Shown: in pieces, positions 8,133-13,825 of the stretch
How positions within the stretch are numbered: the stretch's first letter is position 1
How the letters are laid out: each line of letters begins with the position of its first letter
Assembly: GCA_964544595.1 (NCBI GenBank)
Contig: CAZJBM010000010.1
Location: 9,907-73,906 of the forward strand
Direction of reading: 5' to 3'
Length of the DNA: 64,000 bases
Origin: JAGBWK01 sp964544595
GTDB lineage: Bacteria; Bacteroidota; Bacteroidia; Bacteroidales; Muribaculaceae
The notes under the pieces: model-generated
What the model was told of the DNA's origin: nothing
Database searches by the model: none
The model's input: the letters and a program-made list of their open reading frames with translations, nothing else
Translations under genes and position numbers: made by a program

Positions 8133-8642
8133 TCAAAAATTAAAACTCTTTGCTCTCTCGTTAAAGGAATTTCTTTGTGATATTTCTTTTATATAATATT
8201 TTTGTGTGGGAGCAATGGTTGGCGGTTCTGCCAAAAGTTTAATGTTGCCAACAGAGTCAACAAGAGCCATGAGACCATGTGATGCGATGAAATTATTTTC
8301 TCTAAATTGATATATAATCGGTTTCTCATAAACGTATTCAAATAGATTTGACAGCGGACCGTTCTGCAGACTAAATTTATATATATCCGTATATTTTTCT
8401 CCACCAATAGAATATGAGCTTTTGGCAACAAAACAATCATTTTCTTCTACGATTAGCAATCTCGTTACTTCTTCAGCATAATAGAAGAAATTCTTTCCAT
8501 CGAATTTGTTTTCGCTCCTGACCTCTTGAAAAAACCTCTCGTATATACCGACATCGTATGATATGACATCATATTTACATGTACAGCTTCCTGTTGTGAG
8601 CAAAGTTATGAGAACAAAAAATATACCAAATAATCTATTCAT
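8133..8642 (-). CDS. Lipoprotein of unknown function in the Rhs region
   Basis: This 169-residue protein has a lipoprotein signal (MNRLFGIFFVLITLLTTGSC), so it is predicted to be anchored in a membrane facing the periplasm or outside. The mature part is a mix of strands with no motif I recognise, and it is not clearly related to the other lipoproteins nearby. It follows the broken Rhs core remnant (8731-8823) in the direction of transcription. No clear promoter was seen directly upstream, so it may be read from the Rhs operon. An immunity role is a guess from position. Confidence 0.55.
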   Translation of the reverse strand: MNRLFGIFFVLITLLTTGSCTCKYDVISYDVGIYERFFQEVRSENKFDGKNFFYYAEEVTRLLIVEENDCFVAKSSYSIGGEKYTDIYKFSLQNGPLSNLFEYVYEKPIIYQFRENNFIASHGLMALVDSVGNIKLLAEPPTIAPTQKYYIKEISQRNSFNERAKSFNF

Positions 8643-8730
8643 TTCCTCTGATTTTTTGTGATTTATCTAAATATGGGAAGCGCTGATGGATTGGCAATTA
8701 TTTCCCCTTTGCCATGATTCCTACCTTCAT

Positions 8731-8823
8731 TAACCCGCCGGGTCGAGGTAGCGCGCCGAGAAGTCGTAGAGGTAGTCGTATCGGCGGTTGATGCCGTCAA
8801 GGCCACGCCGCAGTTTATGCGCC
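8731..8823 (-). pseudogene. Truncated Rhs core remnant ending in a stop
   Basis: On the minus strand this piece reads LRRGLDGINRRYDYLYDFSA and then RYLDPAG before a TAA at 8733-8731. The stretch coding LYDFSARYLDPAG matches the intact Rhs tip at 10077-10119 almost base for base, and it is GC-rich within AT-rich surroundings. It begins right after the stop of the lipoprotein gene at 8827. It is therefore a leftover of another Rhs core end, as expected when toxin tips are displaced by recombination. Confidence 0.75.
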
Positions 8824-8826
8824 TTA

Positions 8827-9285
8827 CTATTGAATAAATGATCTTCCGTGATTTGTGAGGGGTTTCAGGTTTCCATCTCTATCAAAGCTAATATAGAGGT
8901 CCTCTGAAATCCTTTGAAATGGGTATTTATCTTCATCTGACTCTGTCCATAATTCGTATGTATATATGATTCCTTCATTAACATTGTCAAACTCTATTAC
9001 TCCATCTGGTGTGCCAAAATATTGTTCGAAAACATTTATGCTTTTACCAACTAGACCATATCGTTCAATCAAAATTCGCGCAACTCGTGCACTTCTAAAT
9101 CCTAATGTTCCGGTTGAGTCTGCCTTCCATTTTTCTTTGATATCTTGTGTATCTAACTCTTGTAAAGCAACATCTGACATTTCTTGGGCAGCTCCGTTAG
9201 TCTCCTTGCGTATTTCCGTATGATGATTACATGCGATACAACTTAATAAAAAACAAAAAAATAATATTTTTTTACTTGCCACCAT
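8827..9285 (-). CDS. Lipoprotein, BamE-like, candidate immunity protein of the Rhs tip
   Basis: The ORF is open from 9330, but the start at 9285 gives MVASKKILFFCFLLSCIAC, a lipoprotein signal, and is preferred. The mature region holds GKSINVFEQYFGTPDGV, then a strand IIYTYELW and a C-terminal LYISFDRDGNLKPL. That is the same pattern as in the lipoprotein at 6146-6610 and is reminiscent of BamE/SmpA folds. It lies directly downstream of the orphan Rhs-metallopeptidase gene (stop at 9338, 52 bases away, or 7 bases if the longer start is used). Immediate 3' position is where cognate immunity genes of polymorphic toxins normally sit, so an immunity role is likely but inferred. Confidence 0.65.
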   Translation of the reverse strand: MVASKKILFFCFLLSCIACNHHTEIRKETNGAAQEMSDVALQELDTQDIKEKWKADSTGTLGFRSARVARILIERYGLVGKSINVFEQYFGTPDGVIEFDNVNEGIIYTYELWTESDEDKYPFQRISEDLYISFDRDGNLKPLTNHGRSFIQ

Positions 9286-9337
9286 AGTTATAATATTATA
9301 TGATATTAAAAGTGCCTGATGTTTTGACACTATTAGT

Positions 9338-10438
9338 TCATTTAAAGGGATTCTTGGGAATTATATAATTAAATCTTTTAGATTTAACTATTCCTTGCCC
9401 CCATCTATAGAACGCTGCCTTTTGAACATCTTGTCCTGTAACAATACGAGAATTTGGATTAACTACTCGCACATGCTCACTAGTATATATTGACCAATTA
9501 GGGCCATATTTTGTATTTCTTCCAATCATTATAGATGGTTTCTCTAAACTTTCAGACAAATCTAAATAAGGGTGTTCCAAGCCTAACAAATGGCCAAATT
9601 CGTGAGATGGAGTTTTAGAATTGGCTAAATCGTCTGAAATGTCAAGCCACATACTATTTGCTCCGTTTAAATCATGATCACTGAATGTAAAACTTTGATT
9701 TTCCCCTTTTTCGATTCTTACGAAATTGTTCTTGGCCGATGTGTTGTTCTTTGCCAGCTCTATTGCTTTCTCTTCCGAAACCGTCTCATAGGTGATTCTA
9801 AACTTCACCTTATATTCCTTACCCTCATGGACAATCGTCGCATTGGCGGCGTTCCAGTTGCAAGCGATTCCGTCGGCTATTTTTCTTGATAACTCCTCAT
9901 TAGCATATGTGCCGTAAAAATATAATTTTGATGACACTATTGCTGTTCCATCTTTTGTATACTCGACTTCTGCGCTTTCGCCTGTCGGGTCGATGAACAT
10001 GACCGGGTTCGCGTTGCAGAACGCGAATTGGCTCATGCTGTGCGAGTTGTCCAGTACGGGGTCGGACGAGAGGAAGCCGCAACCCGCCGGGTCGAGGTAG
10101 CGCGCCGAGAAGTCGTAGAGGTTGAGGCCCGACGAGGGGAGGTATTCCTTGCCACCGTAGCGGTAGCGGTTGGCCGTGGCGCGGCTACCGTTCACGTCGC
10201 TCTCACCCATCAGCATTCCGTAGGGATAGTAGTGCGACTCCTGCTCCACCGCCCCGCTCTCGCTCATCACCTGGCGCACGTTCCCCTGATAGTCCTTCAC
10301 GAAGCTGTGCACCCCGCCATCCTTGTCGAGGTAGCCCGTCGGCGTGCCGGTCTGCGTCATTGTCAGCCGGTTGAGTGCGTTTTGGTTGAATTTCGTGCCA
10401 CCGAAGTTGTCATACTTGTATGTAGAGAGACGTTTCAT
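9338..10438 (-). CDS. Orphan Rhs core tip fused to a metzincin-like metallopeptidase toxin domain
   Basis: This 366-residue protein starts inside the Rhs core: residues about 35-150 hold VHSFVKDYQGNVRQV, HYYPYG, RYRYGGKEY, LYDFSARYLDPA and NPVMFIDPTG, the standard end of YD-repeat/Rhs proteins. After IDPTG (149-153) comes a different, AT-rich domain with HEFGHLLGLEH at 279-289, the HExxHxxGxxH zinc site of metzincins. SIM at 302-304 is a plausible Met-turn. There is no signal peptide and the large N-terminal part of Rhs proteins is missing. The ATG at 10438 (not 10462) is chosen because it sits 22 bases after a perfect promoter. In full Rhs proteins such a tip is the delivered toxin; here the tip stands alone with its own promoter, so it may be a silent cassette, a donor for tip exchange, or a cytoplasmic protein. 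Confidence 0.8.
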   Translation of the reverse strand: MKRLSTYKYDNFGGTKFNQNALNRLTMTQTGTPTGYLDKDGGVHSFVKDYQGNVRQVMSESGAVEQESHYYPYGMLMGESDVNGSRATANRYRYGGKEYLPSSGLNLYDFSARYLDPAGCGFLSSDPVLDNSHSMSQFAFCNANPVMFIDPTGESAEVEYTKDGTAIVSSKLYFYGTYANEELSRKIADGIACNWNAANATIVHEGKEYKVKFRITYETVSEEKAIELAKNNTSAKNNFVRIEKGENQSFTFSDHDLNGANSMWLDISDDLANSKTPSHEFGHLLGLEHPYLDLSESLEKPSIMIGRNTKYGPNWSIYTSEHVRVVNPNSRIVTGQDVQKAAFYRWGQGIVKSKRFNYIIPKNPFK

Positions 10439-10459
10439 TATCGCGTGGCTGCTTTTCCG

Positions 10460-10491
10460 CAAATATAGCTAATCCCCGCTCCGCAGCCAAA
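10460..10491 (-). promoter_or_regulatory. Perfect -33/-7 promoter of the orphan Rhs tip
   Basis: TTTG (10491-10488), a 20-base spacer and TATATTTG (10467-10460) on the minus strand match the Bacteroidota promoter well. The stretch from the middle of the spacer to the ATG at 10438 is the same as in the three modules at 5.8, 6.7 and 7.7 kb, while the bases upstream of the -33 differ. Confidence 0.8.
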
Positions 10492-10605
10492 TATTTGCGA
10501 CGAATAGTTAGTTTATTTCTACTGATTTATAAGAGAATCAAACCCGCCTCGCAACCCATTCCGCCTAATTAAATCAAACGCATGTTTAACATTCTTAACA
10601 CTCTC

Positions 10606-10640
10606 GCGGCAGGCCGTTAGCCGCTTTTTTCGTAATTTTG
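10606..10640 (+). promoter_or_regulatory. Hairpin with T-run abutting a -7 box
   Basis: GCGGC (10606-10610) and GCCGC (10620-10624) form a short stem followed by six T, an intrinsic-terminator shape. Two bases later comes TAATTTTG (10633-10640), a -7 box pointing at the amidase-like gene, with no good -33 partner. A start near 10647 would exclude an ATG at 10638 and support the one at 10692. The hairpin could insulate the gene from upstream transcription. Confidence 0.45.
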
Positions 10641-10691
10641 TCATCATTCCTAAGCCGACCGCCCCGGCCGGCTACACTCCAACAGCATAAA

Positions 10692-13334
10692 ATGACATCC
10701 AAAACACTCACAAGAATAACCGCGGCCATAGCCGTGTGTGCATTTATATCTCTCCCTATCTTCGCCAAATCGCCAGTTACACCAGTCGGCACCCAACGCC
10801 CCTCGCAAGGTCTCGCCGACCGCAATATCGCCATCTGGAACAGCCATGGGCAATACTTCAACATCAACAAAAACCGCTGGCTCTGGCAGCGTTGCCACCT
10901 TCACCAGACAATCGAGGACACCTACACCGCGACCTACGTGCTCGACCTCCTCATGCCGATGCTCGAAAACGCCGGCGCTTACGTCATGTCGCCCCGCGAG
11001 CGCGACACCAACGAAATCGAAGTCATCATCGACGCCGACTCCAACCTCTCGGCCGGATACTCCGACCGCGACGGCTCCATGAAGTGGACCGACGCCCCCG
11101 ACTCTATCGGCGGCTTCAAAATGCCCCGCCATCACCTGACCGACCGCCTCAATCCGTTCCGTGAAGGCTCCATGCGTCAGGTACAGGCCGTAGCCGACGG
11201 AGCCAAGCCCTCCGTCGCCGCCTACACCGCCGACATCCCCCAGGCCGCCACCTACTCCATCTACGTCTCCTACGCCTCGCTCCCCGAGAGCTCCCGCGCC
11301 GTCCGCTACACCGTCAACTCCCTCCGCGGCAAGGAAACGTTCACCGTCGACCAGACCATGGGCGGCGGCACATGGATACGCCTCGGCGAATTTCCCCTCG
11401 CAGCCGGCCGCTCCAAGCAACCAATAGTTGAGATCTCCAACCTCACCGACAAGTCCAACGCCGGGCGCGTTGTCACAGCCGACGCCGTCAAGATAGGCGG
11501 CGGCATAGGCAACGTGGCGCGTGGGCGCGACGGTGCACGCCCCTCCGTCAGCAGCTACCCCCGCTGGGCCGAGGGTGCCCGCTACTGGCTCCAGTGGGCC
11601 GGTGTCCCCGACTCCATCTACTCCCCCTCGCAGTTCACCGACGACTACACCGACGATTTCACCTGTCGCCCCCTTTGGGTCAATTACCTCGCCGGCGGCT
11701 CCAGGATGCTCCCCGACAAGCCCGGCCTCAACATCCCGATCGACCTATCATTCGCGTTTCACACCGACGCCGGCAACGAGCCCGACTCGACCTACGTAGG
11801 CACCCTCGGCATCTACTCCACCAACCGGGGCACCCCACTCGGTGACGGCCGTAGCCGCTCCACCAACCGAGTCCTGGCCGAGAGCGTGGTCAGCAACGTC
11901 ACCCGCATCATCCGCTCCAACCACGACGCCAACTGGGTTCAGCGCAAAATCCGCGACGGCAAATACGCCGAAGCCCGCATACCGCAGGTTCCGTCAATGC
12001 TCCTTGAGCTGCTGTCTCACCAGAACTTCCAGGACATGATGCTCGGCCAGGATCCGCAATTCCGCTTCGACGTGGCCCGCGGCGTCTACGTCGGCATCCT
12101 CAAATACCTCGCCAAAACCTCAGGGCAGAAATACACCGTCCAGCCCCTCCCCGTCAACTCATTCGCTATCAAGAGAGTAGGCGACGGCCGTTACTTCCTG
12201 TCGTGGCAACCCTCGAAAGACCGCCTTGAGCCGTCGGCCCGGCCAGACGACTACATCGTTGAGATGCGCTCCGGCCCCGACGAAGCCTTCCGCCCCGTTG
12301 CCGAGACCTCGGTACCCTCCTACCAGTTCACCGCCGAGCCGGGCCGCGTATATTCATTTCGCATAGTGGCCCGCAACAAAGGCGGCGTGTCATTTCCTTC
12401 CGAAGAGCTCAGCCTCGGCTATGCAGGCAAGGGCGACAAGGGGGAAGTGCTGATAGTCAACGGATTCACCCGAGTGTCGGCCCCCGCGTGGTTTGACGAC
12501 GGCGACGAGCGAGGCTTCCTCGACCAAGAGGACTACGGAGTGGCCTTCAAGCGCAACGTGGGCTACGCCGGGTCGCAGTACGACTACACCCGCTCCCACC
12601 CCTGGGTCGACGACATCAAAGACCCCGGCTACGGAGCGAGCAACACCGACTTCGACGGCATGCCTGTGGCAGGCAACACGTTCGACTACACCGAGTTGCA
12701 CGGCGAGTCGATACTCCGCGCCGGCCACTCATTCGTCTCCGCCTCCCTTCAGGGCTACCTTGCCGACCCCGCGGCCTACCGCAACGACATCATCGACCTC
12801 ATCTTAGGCAAACAGCGCGAGACCCGACGCTCCCGCGACCTCGCCCGCAACGCCTTCAAAGCATTCCCCGATCAGCTCCAGACAGCCCTCCGGAGCCACA
12901 CCGACCGCGGCGGCGACCTCCTCGTCAGCGGCGAATTTATCGCTACCGACCTCTACGACAACGCCTTCTCCTCCGACTCGATCCACGCCCTCGACAAGCT
13001 ATTCGCCGCCGAAGTGCTCGGAATAGAGTTTGGCGGCACAGTCGCCAACCCATCGGGCCGCGTCACCTTCGACGCCCCCGCCTCAACCGCCGTCGAATTC
13101 CTCACCGAGCCCAACCCCGACTTCTACCCCGTGGCCACCCCCGACGCCCTCACCCCCTCGACCCGAGGCCAGGGCCGGATACTCGCCCGCTTCGAGGCCA
13201 CCGACAAAGCAGCCGCCGTAGCCACCCGCCGGGGCGACAGCAACGTCATCGCCCTCAGCATTCCCCTCGAAGCCGTCACCTCTCCCTCGGCCCGCGACCG
13301 CCTCTTCGCCGCCCTCCTCCCCCTGCTCCGATAA
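10692..13334 (+). CDS. Secreted N-acetylmuramoyl-L-alanine amidase-like protein with inserted golvesin-like domain
   Basis: The start at 10692 gives a signal peptide (MTSKTLTRITAAIAVCAFIS), whereas the frame from 10638 adds residues with no role. The 880-residue product has an amidase_3-like start: WNSHGQYF (His), then a Glu in QTIEDTYTATYVL, and, much later, DLSFAFHTDAG (His) and a Glu in RVLAESVVSN, which fits a zinc amidase core. Between these halves lies a 200-residue insertion (about 130-330) with the YSIYVSYASLPESS and GGTWIRLGEF pattern of golvesin/xanthan-lyase-type carbohydrate-binding domains. A fibronectin type III-like segment (about 495-590) and a C-terminal alpha/beta region follow. 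Related proteins are often labelled xanthan lyase; peptidoglycan is the more likely substrate class. Confidence 0.7.
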   Translation: MTSKTLTRITAAIAVCAFISLPIFAKSPVTPVGTQRPSQGLADRNIAIWNSHGQYFNINKNRWLWQRCHLHQTIEDTYTATYVLDLLMPMLENAGAYVMSPRERDTNEIEVIIDADSNLSAGYSDRDGSMKWTDAPDSIGGFKMPRHHLTDRLNPFREGSMRQVQAVADGAKPSVAAYTADIPQAATYSIYVSYASLPESSRAVRYTVNSLRGKETFTVDQTMGGGTWIRLGEFPLAAGRSKQPIVEISNLTDKSNAGRVVTADAVKIGGGIGNVARGRDGARPSVSSYPRWAEGARYWLQWAGVPDSIYSPSQFTDDYTDDFTCRPLWVNYLAGGSRMLPDKPGLNIPIDLSFAFHTDAGNEPDSTYVGTLGIYSTNRGTPLGDGRSRSTNRVLAESVVSNVTRIIRSNHDANWVQRKIRDGKYAEARIPQVPSMLLELLSHQNFQDMMLGQDPQFRFDVARGVYVGILKYLAKTSGQKYTVQPLPVNSFAIKRVGDGRYFLSWQPSKDRLEPSARPDDYIVEMRSGPDEAFRPVAETSVPSYQFTAEPGRVYSFRIVARNKGGVSFPSEELSLGYAGKGDKGEVLIVNGFTRVSAPAWFDDGDERGFLDQEDYGVAFKRNVGYAGSQYDYTRSHPWVDDIKDPGYGASNTDFDGMPVAGNTFDYTELHGESILRAGHSFVSASLQGYLADPAAYRNDIIDLILGKQRETRRSRDLARNAFKAFPDQLQTALRSHTDRGGDLLVSGEFIATDLYDNAFSSDSIHALDKLFAAEVLGIEFGGTVANPSGRVTFDAPASTAVEFLTEPNPDFYPVATPDALTPSTRGQGRILARFEATDKAAAVATRRGDSNVIALSIPLEAVTSPSARDRLFAALLPLLR

Positions 13335-13474
13335 CCGCGCCTTTAGCATACCCCTACCCCATTCCTAACCGCCCGACTTCGGCAGAGCTTCCACGGCACC
13401 AAAAAAAATTTAATTACGGAAAAAATGATGAATAATTTATTAAATCAATGAGTTACATGGATTTTTTAGAAAAA

Positions 13475-13639
13475 TCATTGAATAAGTTTTCCGCCAAGAT
13501 TTATTATATATACGTAGAGGCCCCGGAGACGGGGGAAGTTGGGGTAACAGCGACGTATGCCGTTGGTATGTATCGAGCCGTTGCCGAGAAAATCTTCGAG
13601 TTGGGCCATGGTGTTGAAGATCAGCCCTGTGTTGGCCAT
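13475..13639 (-). CDS. Possible 54-residue small protein or gene remnant
   Basis: The minus-strand frame from ATG at 13639 reads MANTGLIFNTMAQLEDFLGN and ends KLIQ at a TGA (13477-13475). Codons are strongly biased to C or G in third position (GCC AAC ... CTC GAA ... GGC AAC GGC), like the real genes nearby, which is unexpected for random intergenic DNA. No family is recognised and no clear ribosome-binding site or promoter was seen. It may be a small gene or a fragment of a former larger one. Confidence 0.35.
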   Translation of the reverse strand: MANTGLIFNTMAQLEDFLGNGSIHTNGIRRCYPNFPRLRGLYVYIINLGGKLIQ

Positions 13640-13741
13640 CGCGACTAAGCGTTGTTAGTATTTATGCGATAGGTCGTGGTTGAGCATTGTTGAGGAGGCT
13701 ATTAGGGGGGGGATAATAAATGGGCGCTTTAGGGAAAAATC

Positions 13742-13782
13742 AAGAGGGTGTATCAACAGCAAGCGCATTGACACACCCTCTT
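13742..13782 (-). terminator. Rho-independent-type terminator
   Basis: AAGAGGGTGT (13742-13751) pairs with ACACCCTCTT (13773-13782) to make a 10-bp stem with a 21-base loop. Read on the minus strand it ends in CTTGATTTTTC, so it fits as the terminator of the pectinesterase-like gene whose stop is at 13826. Confidence 0.7.
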
Positions 13783-13825
13783 TTGCAGATGTAAAAGATG
13801 CAGTTAAGTACGATTAGATACTCGC

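Larger units (their letters stand above)
13335..13825. other. Long intergenic stretch
   Basis: This 491-base gap between convergent genes holds an AT-rich start (13400-13500), the possible 54-codon minus-strand ORF at 13475-13639, and the terminator at 13742-13782. The plus-strand frame at 13448-13648 is the antisense of that small ORF and is not believed. No tRNA or mobile element was seen. Confidence 0.5.

Noticed and set aside
11521..13221. Several long frames inside the amidase gene and other GC-rich genes
   Set aside because: They are low-complexity Pro/Thr/Ser- or Arg-rich shadows of the real frames; the GC-rich codon use keeps stop codons rare in other frames.
13448..13648. 66-codon plus-strand frame
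   Set aside because: It is the reverse strand of the 54-codon minus frame, which has the better third-position bias.
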